Source of the DNA: Gammaproteobacteria bacterium
GTDB taxonomy: Bacteria > Pseudomonadota > Gammaproteobacteria > Steroidobacterales > Steroidobacteraceae
Direction: 5' to 3'
DNA length: 53,433 nucleotides
NCBI GenBank assembly: GCA_028293805.1
Contig: JAQGOC010000141.1
Location: 1 to 53,433, forward strand
The notes below the pieces were generated by a model. That model saw only the letters and a list, made by a program, of their open reading frames with translations. It was not told the origin of the DNA and did not search any database. The first letter of the stretch is position 1. Each line of letters begins with the position of its first letter. Below, piece after piece: positions 1 through 8,376 of the stretch. Made by a program: the position numbers and the translations under genes.

Positions 1-873
1 GCGCTCGCCGATAGTTACCTTCTGCCCTGGTCACTCTGGCTCGTCATGTTCACGATCGGGTTGGGTCTGAAGGTCGGCGATTTCGCCACCATCCTGTCGG
101 GGCGGCGCTCGTTCATTCTCGGCCTTCTCAGCATGCTCGTGGTGGTGCCGCTGTGTGGCAGCATATTGGCTGTGCTGTTTGCGCCCACCCCCGAGCTCAT
201 GGTGGGCCTCATTCTGCTTGCCACCACCCCGGGCGGCATTCTCTCCAATCTCATCACGGATATCGCCAAGGGCGATGTGGCCTTGTCAGTCTCACTGACC
301 TTGGCACTGAGCACGATTTATATCTTTACCCTGCCATTTATCGCCCATTTTGCGCTCTGGTTCGCCTTCCGGGAATCGCAGCCGATCGACATTCCGTTCG
401 AATCCTCGCTCACTCACGTCATGCTGGTGACGCTGATTCCCGTCAGCTGCGGGATGATTGCCGCACACCTGCGACCCCGCTGGTGGCCCCTCCTCGGACC
501 GCGCATCAAGACAGCCGCGACGACTATCCTGGTGTTCGTGTTCGGCTTGATCACCGTGCAACAGTGGCCTGTGCTGCGTGCTTCGTTCGGCACGCTGTTG
601 GCTATCGTCGTGGCGATGAACCTGACAGCAATCACGATAGCTTTGACGATCTCCAGGATCGGACGCCTCACACGGCGGGAGACCATCGCCGTTAGCGTTG
701 AGCACATGATCCGTCAGGAAGGCACTGCAATCTTCGTCGCAGTGACCCTGCTCCACCGTCACGACATGTCCCTGCCGATGATCATCAATACGTTCATCGG
801 TATGGCGCTGTGTATGACTTTTTTCGCCGTTACGCGCCGCATTCGCCCGGCCAACGGCATCATCGCCACCTGA
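1..873 (+). CDS. BASS-family (bile acid:Na+ symporter-like) transporter, 5' end missing
   Basis: Integral membrane transporter of the bile acid:sodium symporter superfamily, expected to move an organic anion across the inner membrane with sodium. The frame is open from base 1, so the N-terminus lies outside the window. About 290 residues are visible, close to a full family member of about 300. Hydrophobic segments follow one another with short loops. A glycine/threonine-rich stretch (LLATTPGGILSNLIT) and a C-terminal EGTAIFVAVTL segment resemble the conserved cores of BASS proteins. The stop lies 12 bp before the aminotransferase start, so the two are probably co-transcribed. The substrate cannot be read from the sequence; the neighbour suggests an amino or keto acid (inference). 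Confidence 0.8.
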   Translation, partial: ALADSYLLPWSLWLVMFTIGLGLKVGDFATILSGRRSFILGLLSMLVVVPLCGSILAVLFAPTPELMVGLILLATTPGGILSNLITDIAKGDVALSVSLTLALSTIYIFTLPFIAHFALWFAFRESQPIDIPFESSLTHVMLVTLIPVSCGMIAAHLRPRWWPLLGPRIKTAATTILVFVFGLITVQQWPVLRASFGTLLAIVVAMNLTAITIALTISRIGRLTRRETIAVSVEHMIRQEGTAIFVAVTLLHRHDMSLPMIINTFIGMALCMTFFAVTRRIRPANGIIAT

Positions 874-885
874 AGGCCGCCGCCC

Positions 886-2061
886 ATGTCCCGAATTGCC
901 GATCGCATCACTTCTACCGCGCAAAAAAGCTACGGCATGTACGCCAAGGCCGCCGGGCTTCCCAATCAGGACGGCCTGATTCATCTGGAGCTCGGCCAGC
1001 CTGCGCACGACACGCCGGACCACATCAAGGCGGCGACGATTGCTGCCATAACCGCCGGGCACGTCCACTACAGCGATCTGCCTGGTATCGCGCCGCTGCG
1101 CGAAGCGCTGGCCCATAAGTTGCGCACGTTCAATGGAATTCCTGTCACCGCCGCCGACCTCGTCGTCACCAACGGCCTGACGCATGGCTCATTCGCCGCT
1201 TTTTTCGCCATCATCAACCCCGGCGATGAAGTCATCCTCCTCGATCCGTATTACCCCCAGCATGTCGGCAAGATCGAGCTGGCTGGCGGTCGAGCGGTGC
1301 CCGCGCCATTGGACGCGGAGCACGGATTTTCCATCCGGGCTGATTGGATCGAAGCCAAGATCACCCCACGCACGAAGGCACTCGTACTCGTAAACCCATC
1401 GAACCCGACCGGTCGTGTATACACACGCGGCGAACTCGAGGCGCTGGCCGCGGTGGCCATTCGTCACGATCTGATTGTGATCGCGGACGAAGTGTATGAG
1501 TACAACGTTTATGGCGGGCAGCACATCAGCATCGCCTCGCTTCCTGGGATGGCGGAGCGCACGATCTGCCTGTACGCGTTTACGAAGAGCTACGCGATGG
1601 ATGGCTGGCGCCTCGGCTATGCCACGGCCGCAAGTGATATTTTGAGCGCGATGCTGAAGGTCACGGCGAACGACGTGACTCACGTCAATACTTTCGCGCA
1701 ACATGGTGCGCTTGCGGCGATTACCGGCGACCCCGCGGTGCTGCGCCATATGGTTGAAGACGAGAGAGTGAAGCGCGACTTTCTGGTCGCCGCCCTGAAT
1801 CGGATGCCGGGTGTGGTGTGTCCGCTCCCGCAAGGGTCGATTTATGCCTTTCCCGATATCCGTGGCACCCGGCTTGGGTCGCAGACCCTGGCAGACCGGC
1901 TGCTCGATGAGGCGCACGTAGTCGTCGAGTCCGGCGCCTTCTATGGCGCCCAGGGCGAGGGCTACCTGCGCATCTGTTTTGGGTCCCAATCTTTGCCCAC
2001 CATCAAGGAAGCGGTGGGGCGACTCGAGGATTTCTTCCATAGGCGCACCGCTCGTATCTAG
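886..2061 (+). CDS. Class I/II PLP-dependent aminotransferase
   Basis: Fold-type I aminotransferase of 391 residues, which would move an amino group between an amino acid and a 2-oxo acid. Visible PLP-site residues are Asn173 in NPSNPTG, Asp201 and Tyr204 in ADEVYEY, and the Schiff-base Lys234 in AFTKSYAMDGWR. A C-terminal arginine in GYLRICFG would bind the substrate carboxylate. Length and motif order fit the aspartate/aromatic aminotransferase group, which also contains arginine:pyruvate transaminase AruH. A role in arginine transamination is possible because 2-ketoarginine decarboxylase-like and guanidinobutyrase-like genes lie elsewhere in the window, but the enzyme cannot be assigned a substrate from sequence alone. 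It follows the BASS transporter closely. Confidence 0.88.
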   Translation: MSRIADRITSTAQKSYGMYAKAAGLPNQDGLIHLELGQPAHDTPDHIKAATIAAITAGHVHYSDLPGIAPLREALAHKLRTFNGIPVTAADLVVTNGLTHGSFAAFFAIINPGDEVILLDPYYPQHVGKIELAGGRAVPAPLDAEHGFSIRADWIEAKITPRTKALVLVNPSNPTGRVYTRGELEALAAVAIRHDLIVIADEVYEYNVYGGQHISIASLPGMAERTICLYAFTKSYAMDGWRLGYATAASDILSAMLKVTANDVTHVNTFAQHGALAAITGDPAVLRHMVEDERVKRDFLVAALNRMPGVVCPLPQGSIYAFPDIRGTRLGSQTLADRLLDEAHVVVESGAFYGAQGEGYLRICFGSQSLPTIKEAVGRLEDFFHRRTARI

Positions 2062-2123
2062 CCCGATGAGACGCCTGCCCACCTGTAAAATGACCCGGGG
2101 GAGGGGTGCAAGGTGTGTGAACA

Positions 2124-3194
2124 ATGAAGAAAATCGACTATCGCAAGCTGTGCCATCCGGCGCACCCCGAGTTTCGCCTGGCGACATCGCCGTTCTATCT
2201 GATGGCTCATGCGGATTTCGACTATCACGAGGACATGAGCACGGTGCTCGAGAAGTATGGCGTCAACCGGTCGATGTACCGGATCATGACGGTGCTGCGC
2301 GAGCATGAATCTGCAAATATCGGGTTCCTGGCGGAACGCTCGCTGACGAAGCGTAATACGGCGAGCCGCATCATCGAGCGCATGGTCGCCAAGGAACTGG
2401 TGAATGCGTTCCCCAATCCCCACGACAGCCGGGTCACCGAAGTTGTTCTGACGCAACGTGGCAAGGACCTGCTGGACTCCCTCACCCCCATCGTCGGCAG
2501 GCAGTTCCAGCGCGCCGTAGACGGAATCACCAACGAGGAACTCGAGCACCTGGTGCTCGTCCTGCAAAAGATTTCGAGCAACCTCAATCGGCTGCCGATC
2601 GAGGTGCCCGGCGACGTGCCCGCTCATGGGCGGGTCGGCATCACCCGGCTGCAGGCGGGCCAGGCGTGGGCCGCCAGTGAAACCGGCCCCGCCGGGATTA
2701 CGACAGTGTCACGAATCGAAGTCGCGGAAGCTCGCGGTCACGGGATCCGACTGCTCAATGAATCGCCCTCGGCAGCGCTGCGGGCGAGTGTCAAAACTGC
2801 GAAGGACTATCTGTATCTCCACGCCGCGGACCTGGTGGGCTCGCGCAATCCCAAAGATCACGAGCTGATCGTCGAAGTACATCCGCTCAACGGCAGCAAG
2901 GTCGGTGGGTCTTCCGACGTGGGCTTATTGCTTGCCTTCTGCTCCTCGTTACTGAAGAAGCAGCTGCGTGGCGGGTTGGTCATTGTCGGTGAGCTCGCCG
3001 GCGATGCCATCAAATCCATGCAACAGCCGACGGAGCTGGTCGAAACCGCCGTCCGGGAGGGCGCACGAGCCATTTTAATGCCGGTGTCTTGCCGCCGTGC
3101 GTTAGTAGACGTACCCGACGAGGTCGCTACAAACATCGAGATGCTCTTCTATGCAGACGCATCCGACGCGCTCAAGAAGGCATTGCAGGAATAG
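2124..3194 (+). CDS. MarR-type HTH regulator fused to a Lon-protease-like domain
   Basis: A 356-residue protein, over twice a normal MarR length of about 150. Residues about 30-155 form a MarR winged-helix domain (LAERSLTKRNTASRIIERM as recognition region, then a DSRVTEVVLTQRG wing). Residues about 168-356 resemble the Lon proteolytic domain. They include GQAWAA, SRIEVAEA, a PSAALRASVKTAKDYL helix, VEVHPLNGSK, LRGGLVIVGEL and ending FYADASDALKKAL. The pattern recalls the Lon-like C-terminus of BREX BrxL proteins (from memory, not searched). The usual Ser-Lys dyad is not clear: Ser263/Ser264 may sit near the nucleophile position, but no lysine lies where GGLKEK is expected. It may therefore be a ligand-sensing or inactive domain. 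No ATPase domain is present. It probably regulates the upstream aminotransferase and transporter. Confidence 0.8.
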   Translation: MKKIDYRKLCHPAHPEFRLATSPFYLMAHADFDYHEDMSTVLEKYGVNRSMYRIMTVLREHESANIGFLAERSLTKRNTASRIIERMVAKELVNAFPNPHDSRVTEVVLTQRGKDLLDSLTPIVGRQFQRAVDGITNEELEHLVLVLQKISSNLNRLPIEVPGDVPAHGRVGITRLQAGQAWAASETGPAGITTVSRIEVAEARGHGIRLLNESPSAALRASVKTAKDYLYLHAADLVGSRNPKDHELIVEVHPLNGSKVGGSSDVGLLLAFCSSLLKKQLRGGLVIVGELAGDAIKSMQQPTELVETAVREGARAILMPVSCRRALVDVPDEVATNIEMLFYADASDALKKALQE

Positions 3195-3250
3195 CCCGGA
3201 GACGTGGTATGAGCTGCGCACCTGCAATGCGGCCGCGTTTCGCACTGCGC

Positions 3251-4102
3251 TTACAGACGGCCTTCTTGAACGAGGCGCTTCTTGATCGACGCGATGTGCG
3301 CCTCAGCATCGCCAAGGGCCTCTGCCGACGTGTGCACCGAGTAGTAGCCGAGGACGAGATCGTGCTCGTGCGGAAAGGCCGAGCCGAGAACGAACTCGGT
3401 ATCGGTCAGCGCCTCGAATTCGACCGCTTTGCCCGACGGCTCGAAAGCCGCGAGGTCCCCGTGCCGCAGCTCGTCAGGCGCCGATAAGACGCCCGATGCG
3501 ACGGCGGCCCAGAGCACGGTGTGGCCCGTCGGGGGCTCGTAATGCCAGCGCTGGCCGGCCTTCAAGCGTACGGCGAGGTAGTTGATCGGCGAGGGCGCCG
3601 CAATGGCGCTCGATGCGGACCCGTAGCTGCCAAGGAGGACGCGCACCGAACCGTCTTGCAGCACATCTTCAGGGGCCTGATAGAGGCTGATGGTCGGACC
3701 CAATTCCAGTTCCGGCGGCAAGGCGATCCACAGTTGGAAGCCGCGCGTCCGGCCTGCCTTGTGGAGCCCTCCGCCGTGCCACATGCCGCGCCCAGCTTGC
3801 ATCCACTCGATGCCGCCGGCCGGCAGCGTGCCCCCTACGTTGTCAGGGTCGATATAGCTTACCGCGCCTTGCACGACATAGGTCAGGGTTGCGATACCCG
3901 AATGAGGATGGAGAGGCCCGTCGAACGGCGGCCCCTCATAATCGAAAAGGTCGAGAAACACGAATGGCTTCAGGAGCTTGCCGAAGTCAGACGGGCTCAT
4001 CAGACGTGTTACCGGACCGTGGGTGCGGCCGCGCGTGCGCTGCAAGATCGCCCGCGCCTTGCTCAGGGGCGGTGATTTCGTTCTAGCCTGGTTGAGATAC
4101 AT
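3251..4102 (-). CDS. Pirin family protein
   Basis: Bicupin protein of 283 residues, matching the usual pirin length of about 280-300. The N-terminal cupin shows PFVFLDLFDYEGPPF, then the metal-site pattern HPHSGIATLTYV and a later glutamate region (GGIEWMQAGRGMWHGG). A pirin C-terminal cupin follows. Pirins bind iron, and some act as quercetin dioxygenases or redox cofactors. I chose the ATG at 4102 because GGAG lies about 7 bases upstream. A longer frame to 4198 would overlap the FMN reductase. It lies 50 bp downstream of that gene and both are probably under the divergent LysR regulator. Pirin plus FMN reductase is a common oxidative-stress type pairing (inference). Confidence 0.9.
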   Translation of the reverse strand: MYLNQARTKSPPLSKARAILQRTRGRTHGPVTRLMSPSDFGKLLKPFVFLDLFDYEGPPFDGPLHPHSGIATLTYVVQGAVSYIDPDNVGGTLPAGGIEWMQAGRGMWHGGGLHKAGRTRGFQLWIALPPELELGPTISLYQAPEDVLQDGSVRVLLGSYGSASSAIAAPSPINYLAVRLKAGQRWHYEPPTGHTVLWAAVASGVLSAPDELRHGDLAAFEPSGKAVEFEALTDTEFVLGSAFPHEHDLVLGYYSVHTSAEALGDAEAHIASIKKRLVQEGRL

Positions 4103-4152
4103 TGGGTTCTCCAAAAAAGTAGCGTGGAAATTGCCGCGCGGTGGCGCTCCGG

Positions 4153-4737
4153 TCAGGACGCGCTGGCGCGCGCCGTCCTCAAGGCCGTGGTCCACCACAG
4201 CAGATCGTCGATCAGCGTCCCTGCAGGCGCGTCGAGCTCACCCAGTCCAGCGTCGACATCGCCGCCTGTGTAGTGAGCCCATAAGGTGGCCACAGGGATG
4301 TGGACTGATGAGCGAATCGGGGCAAGCTGAAGCTCGATCGCTGTTTCGCGCAGTTGTTGAACGCCGCGTGCGCCCATGGCGGATCCATAGCTCACGAAGC
4401 CGGCCGCCTTGCGATTCCATTCGGGATATACCCAATCAATCGCATTCTTGAGTACCGCTGAGGGGCCGTAGTTGTATTCAGGGGTGACAAAGACGAAGCC
4501 GTCGGACTGCGCGACCGCCGCGGTCCATCTCTGCACGACCTCGTTCTGATAAGGCGGGCGACCCGGAGTGGCCGGTGTCGCGGGTTGATCGAAGAACGGC
4601 ATCGGGAAGTCCCGGAGATCCAGAAGCCGGGCGTCGACACCCGCACGCTTCTTCAGCTGTTGAAAGATCCACTTCGCGGGCTTTTCCGAGAAGCGGCCCT
4701 CACGGGTGCTTCCCACAATGACGGAAATGACGGTCAT
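4153..4737 (-). CDS. NADPH-dependent FMN reductase
   Basis: Flavodoxin-like flavin reductase of 194 residues. It uses NAD(P)H to reduce FMN or quinone-like substrates in the cytoplasm. The flavin phosphate loop is visible at the N-terminus (GSTREGRFSEKPAKW). The flavin-contacting segment TPEYNYGPSAVLKNAIDW and a GSAMGARG loop follow. The start at 4737 is preceded by GGAGAG at good spacing; a longer open frame to 4848 has no such site. The gene is divergent from a LysR regulator, with a palindrome in between. The pirin gene follows 50 bp downstream, so the two probably form an operon. Confidence 0.9.
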   Translation of the reverse strand: MTVISVIVGSTREGRFSEKPAKWIFQQLKKRAGVDARLLDLRDFPMPFFDQPATPATPGRPPYQNEVVQRWTAAVAQSDGFVFVTPEYNYGPSAVLKNAIDWVYPEWNRKAAGFVSYGSAMGARGVQQLRETAIELQLAPIRSSVHIPVATLWAHYTGGDVDAGLGELDAPAGTLIDDLLWWTTALRTARASAS

Positions 4738-4825
4738 GCTTTTCTCTCCGATGTCGCAGTTGCCGAGATCACAAACGCTCGAGGACTTTACGCACCGGAT
4801 GACTGTAGGGGCGCAGGTCTGATAT

Positions 4826-4841
4826 AACAATCCATATTGTT
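4826..4841. promoter_or_regulatory. Palindrome in the FMN reductase/LysR divergent promoter region
   Basis: The sequence AACAAT-CCAT-ATTGTT is a perfect 6-bp inverted repeat with a 4-base spacer. It lies between the FMN reductase start (4737) and the LysR start (4869). On the minus strand a TTGTCA and a TTATAT-like element flank it, which could be the reductase promoter. LysR regulators typically bind such interrupted dyads between divergent genes. Assignment as the operator is inference. Confidence 0.4.
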
Positions 4842-4868
4842 TTGACAAGCTTGTTCAGAATTTTAGAT

Positions 4869-5777
4869 ATGACGAAGCCAGCCCCCCTCAGCCTCGATCA
4901 ACTGCAGGTGCTATTGTCAGTCGCGGAAGCGGGAAGCTTCGCCGGTGCCGCAAGGCGCCTGAACCGCGCGACGTCTGCCGTGAGCTACGCAGTCGACACT
5001 CTCGAGTCGCAACTGGGCATTGCCCTCTTCGATCGCGGAACGACCCGCCGGGCAAAGCTTTCAACTGCTGGGGAAGCTGTCGTTGCCGAGGCCAAGTCCG
5101 TTGCCTACAGCGCGCAAATGTTGCGTGCCCGGGTGAAGGGTCTTCGGGAGGGGCTCGAGACCGAAGTGTCAGTCGTCGTGGACGCCATGTTTCCGAGCGA
5201 ACGCCTGGTCGAGGCGCTGAAGAACTTTCATGTCAGATTTCCAACCGTGCCACTGCGGCTGAAGCTCGAAGCGCTCGGCGAGATCGAGCGCTCGCTCCGC
5301 AGTGGCACCGCCGTGATCGGGATCGGCGGCTCCGTTCACATGAAGAGCGAAGGACTGCGGTCCATTCAGCTTGCGGGAGTCCAACTCGTCCCCGTGGCTG
5401 CTCCGGGACATCCTCTGGCGCCTGGCGGTCGCGCAAAGCCGGGAGCCCCCAGGGAGCACCTTCAACTCATTCTGACGGAACAATCGGCTACGGACAGGCG
5501 AGACTTTGGCGTCGTCAGTGTGAACGTGTGGCGACTCGGTGATCTCGCCTCGAAACACGCGCTACTGCTGGCCGGTATCGGGTGGGGCGGCATGCCCGAG
5601 CCAATGGTGCGCGCCGACGTGGATGCCGGCCGACTAGTGCGGTTGCAGATGCCCGACTGGCGGGGAGGCGTGTATCCCCTGCAGGTGGCGCATAAAAACG
5701 ACTCGCCACCCGGTCCCGCGGGGCAATGGCTGATCGAGTGCCTCATCGCACAGGATGACGCCCTTGCGCGCTTCTAG
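4869..5777 (+). CDS. LysR family transcriptional regulator
   Basis: A 302-residue regulator of normal LysR length. The N-terminal winged HTH reads LDQLQVLLSVAEAGSFAGAARRLN, followed by SAVSYAVDTLESQLGIALFDR, the diagnostic LysR helix and linker. A periplasmic-binding-like effector domain covers about residues 90-295. I prefer the ATG at 4869, since an upstream TTG at 4842 overlaps the palindrome. It is divergent from FMN reductase and pirin and most likely regulates them, as LysR proteins usually control the adjacent divergent gene. Confidence 0.9.
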   Translation: MTKPAPLSLDQLQVLLSVAEAGSFAGAARRLNRATSAVSYAVDTLESQLGIALFDRGTTRRAKLSTAGEAVVAEAKSVAYSAQMLRARVKGLREGLETEVSVVVDAMFPSERLVEALKNFHVRFPTVPLRLKLEALGEIERSLRSGTAVIGIGGSVHMKSEGLRSIQLAGVQLVPVAAPGHPLAPGGRAKPGAPREHLQLILTEQSATDRRDFGVVSVNVWRLGDLASKHALLLAGIGWGGMPEPMVRADVDAGRLVRLQMPDWRGGVYPLQVAHKNDSPPGPAGQWLIECLIAQDDALARF

Positions 5778-5944
5778 CGGGGCTGAAACATCGGATCTGT
5801 TTGACTCGCTGGCAAATCGAGCAACAGGAGACCTGCGAACGGCACGCGCTGTCCGCCGCGGTTACCAGATGGAGCGCGGCGGATGTGAAAAATTCGGGTC
5901 TCGGCGGCGGACTGGAACTTCACCTCCGTTGAAACGTTTCTGCA

Positions 5945-6655
5945 ATGTTCAACGACGGAATTCCGATGCGCCCTTCCTTGCCGGTGGTAAGCATTTTCGA
6001 CGTCGAAGGGACTCTTGTGGACTGTGTTCCTTTGCAGCTCGAAAGCTGGCGGGCCACTCTGAGCGATGCCGGCCACTCATTTACGTGTACCGAGCTGCAG
6101 CCGTTCTCTGGAATGGACGGCATGTGGATGCTGGATCAACTGCTCCCGAAGGAGTCTCACGACAGCAAGCAGCGGCTCCTCAAAGCACAAGGCGAATCGT
6201 ACCGAAGCCGCTTCATTCTTCGCGCAGAGCCTTTCCCAGGCGTTCGGCAGTTATTCGAGGACCTCAAGCAGCGCAGCGTGCGGATCGGTATTGCAACGAC
6301 CTGCCAAAACGATGAGCTGGCAGCCTACGACAAACGGCTTCGAATCCTCGAGCTCACGGACGCGGTGTCGTGCGGAGAGATGGTACAGCACGGAAAGCCG
6401 AGTCCCTCCCTTTTTCAGGCATGTTTGGCCCAACTGCAAATCGCCGATCCTGCATGCGCAGTGGCCATCGGCGATACACCCTATGATGCGAAAGCGGCAA
6501 AGACGCTCGGAATGTTTTCTGTCGGTGTGACGACCGGCGGATTCTCGGAACAGGCGCTGCGGGAGGCAGGCTGCGATGGCGTCTTCGCACAAGTGCAGGC
6601 CGTCAATCTCATTTGGCGTCGACCTTTGGAGCCTCTGATTCGGTCGGAGAGATAA
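5945..6655 (+). CDS. HAD superfamily phosphatase (phosphoglucomutase/phosphatase-like)
   Basis: A HAD hydrolase of about 230 residues. Motif I reads IFDVEGTLVD: the nucleophile aspartate is present but the second acidic residue, normally Asp, is Glu. Motif II is the threonine in IGIATTCQND, motif III the lysine in HGKPSPSLF, and motif IV lies in AIGDTPYDAKAAKTLG. An alpha-helical cap lies between motifs I and II (residues about 25-95). Substrates in this subfamily are small phosphate esters; which one cannot be told. A start at 5966 (MRPSLP) is equally possible. The gene appears to stand alone, with about 760 bp of apparently non-coding sequence after it. Confidence 0.85.
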   Translation: MFNDGIPMRPSLPVVSIFDVEGTLVDCVPLQLESWRATLSDAGHSFTCTELQPFSGMDGMWMLDQLLPKESHDSKQRLLKAQGESYRSRFILRAEPFPGVRQLFEDLKQRSVRIGIATTCQNDELAAYDKRLRILELTDAVSCGEMVQHGKPSPSLFQACLAQLQIADPACAVAIGDTPYDAKAAKTLGMFSVGVTTGGFSEQALREAGCDGVFAQVQAVNLIWRRPLEPLIRSER

Positions 6656-7414
6656 CGGCCATTAGAGCAATCTCAACATCGCGGTCACCGCGAAGGAATC
6701 GACCAGCTTGCGCAGCTTCGTGAGCTCGGATGCAGGAACTCCTGCAAGATGCGACCGGCGAGTAGGCTGCTACTGCCGTCGGTACACGAGTGAATGCAAG
6801 ACTCCCCGGACTCTCAGCAAAGTCACAGCACGTGCGAATAGGTGCGCCGCAACTCGAGCGGCTTCTGACAAGCCCGCATTCCGGGGATGCTCCGCTCGCT
6901 GACGCTTTCCTCCGGGCACCGAGCTAGGCATGTCGCTCGATCTTGCGAGCTGTACCGCTCTGACCTGTGTCCACCAGACGTCGTAGGGGTTCCATCCCGG
7001 CCCGGGCGAATGCTGCGCGCTACGCACGTAGTTCTGCGGCTCCGAGACGCGTTCGCCCGGTGTAGTCCCACCAGGTAGATTGTGCCCAGGCAGTTTCGTG
7101 GCGATACGGCTGGTATCAGAGTTCGCTTCCATTCTTTGGCCGCATACGTTTCGAAGTGATGGCGCCCGCGATAACCCAGGACTCAGAGTGTGTCGTTGTG
7201 CTGGATCGAGACGATGACGGGGCTTATGTGAAGTTTGCACGTTTGTGCCCACTCAGCCGTTATGGCGTGGTGGCATCTCCCTTTGCTCCGGTTCGTAGCA
7301 AGCAACGTACCCAGCTCCGCAATTGCACACGTTGCGTGCTCTGAGTCCCTGAAATGGAATTGAATCCCCCGTTTGTCTCAGCGCCCCCGCCGGCCCACGA
7401 TGTGCACTCTCGGA
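6656..7414. other. Long stretch without a supported gene
   Basis: I see no reading frame here with recognisable protein character. A minus-strand frame of 160 codons (6770-7252) is open but arginine-, serine- and proline-rich, without family motifs. Near 6662-6725 the minus strand reads a short plausible C-terminus (ELTKLRKLVDSFAVTAML), which may be a remnant of a lost gene. No RNA gene or repeat was recognised. Confidence 0.4.
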
Positions 7415-8107
7415 TTACTCAACCGTCCCAAAGAACGACCCAACGCCTGCGGTCAAGGCCATGGCCAGCGCACCCCAGAACGTGACGCGTATTGCGCCGG
7501 TCATGACTCCCGCACCACCGGCGCGAGCAGCCACCCCGCCTAGAAGCGCGAGGAACACCAGTGAAGTCGCGGAGACAAGAGGGATCATCCCTGCCAGGGG
7601 CACCAAGGCAGTGACCAGGAGAGGCATGGCCGCGCCAGCAGAGAAACTGGCTGCCGATGCGAAAGCAGCCTGAATCGGGCGCGCACGCAGAGTGTCGGAG
7701 ATGCCGAGCTCATCGCGTGCATGTGCCCCCAGGGCGTCATGGGCCATCAACTGCTCGGCAACCTGCTTTGCAAGCGAAGGATCCAGCCCGCGCGAGACGT
7801 AGATTGCCGCCAGCTCCCTGTGCTCGCCCTTATTGTCCGCTTTGAGTTCCGCGCGCTCACGCGCCAGTTCGGCGTCTTCGGTGTCCGCTTGCGAGTGGAC
7901 GGATACATACTCACCGGCCGCCATCGACATCGCCCCGGCGACCAGGCCCGCGGCCCCTGTGAGTATTACGCTACTGTGAGACGCATGCGCAGCCGCGACA
8001 CCGAGCATTAGACTCGAAGTTGAAACGATGCCGTCGTTTGCGCCCAATACCGCCGCCCGCAGCCAACCGATTCGTCCGGTGCGATGTTGCTCGTGGCCTG
8101 CTGTCAT
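7415..8107 (-). CDS. VIT1/CCC1 family metal transporter
   Basis: A 230-residue membrane protein of the vacuolar iron transporter family, which moves Fe2+ or Mn2+ across the membrane. The first segment carries the family pattern LRAAVLGANDGIVSTSSLMLGVA. GLVAGAMSMAAGEYVSVHSQAD follows. A charged, alpha-helical cytoplasmic domain with many Glu/Asp/His residues (about 70-130) matches the metal-binding region, and three hydrophobic segments follow (about 145-228). Length is typical. It stands alone on the minus strand. Confidence 0.93.
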   Translation of the reverse strand: MTAGHEQHRTGRIGWLRAAVLGANDGIVSTSSLMLGVAAAHASHSSVILTGAAGLVAGAMSMAAGEYVSVHSQADTEDAELARERAELKADNKGEHRELAAIYVSRGLDPSLAKQVAEQLMAHDALGAHARDELGISDTLRARPIQAAFASAASFSAGAAMPLLVTALVPLAGMIPLVSATSLVFLALLGGVAARAGGAGVMTGAIRVTFWGALAMALTAGVGSFFGTVE

Positions 8108-8376
8108 TGCTGAATATTATCCCGGGTGCGATAGGGGTGGATGTGCGTATTTTACGCCATTGCCGCTCCTTCGCGGCGCCGCTGACCGCGGCTCCTGACC
8201 GCGGGCGGCGAAACTCGCCCTCAGGCGATCGGGTCGGCGCTCGTCTCCAGGTGCAACCGCTCACCCGTGCAGGGTGGCGCTTGACGAACTTGAACCGCCC
8301 CGGCATTCCCGGAGCCTCCATTACTCGAGAGGATGGAGCAACTGGCAGTCATTGTGCCGCCGCGATCGATCCCCGT
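8108..8376. other. Intergenic region without a supported gene
   Basis: Between the VIT-family gene and the next minus-strand gene I find no coding signal. Short GC-rich inverted repeats occur (for example CCGCGG near 8190), but none with a following T-run that would make a convincing terminator. Confidence 0.4.

Noticed and set aside
292-1185. Minus-strand open frame of 297 codons
   Set aside because: Antisense to the transporter and aminotransferase; composition is not protein-like.
6770-7252. Minus-strand open frame of 160 codons
   Set aside because: Arg/Ser/Pro-rich, no recognisable domain, no ribosome site found. Left as non-coding.
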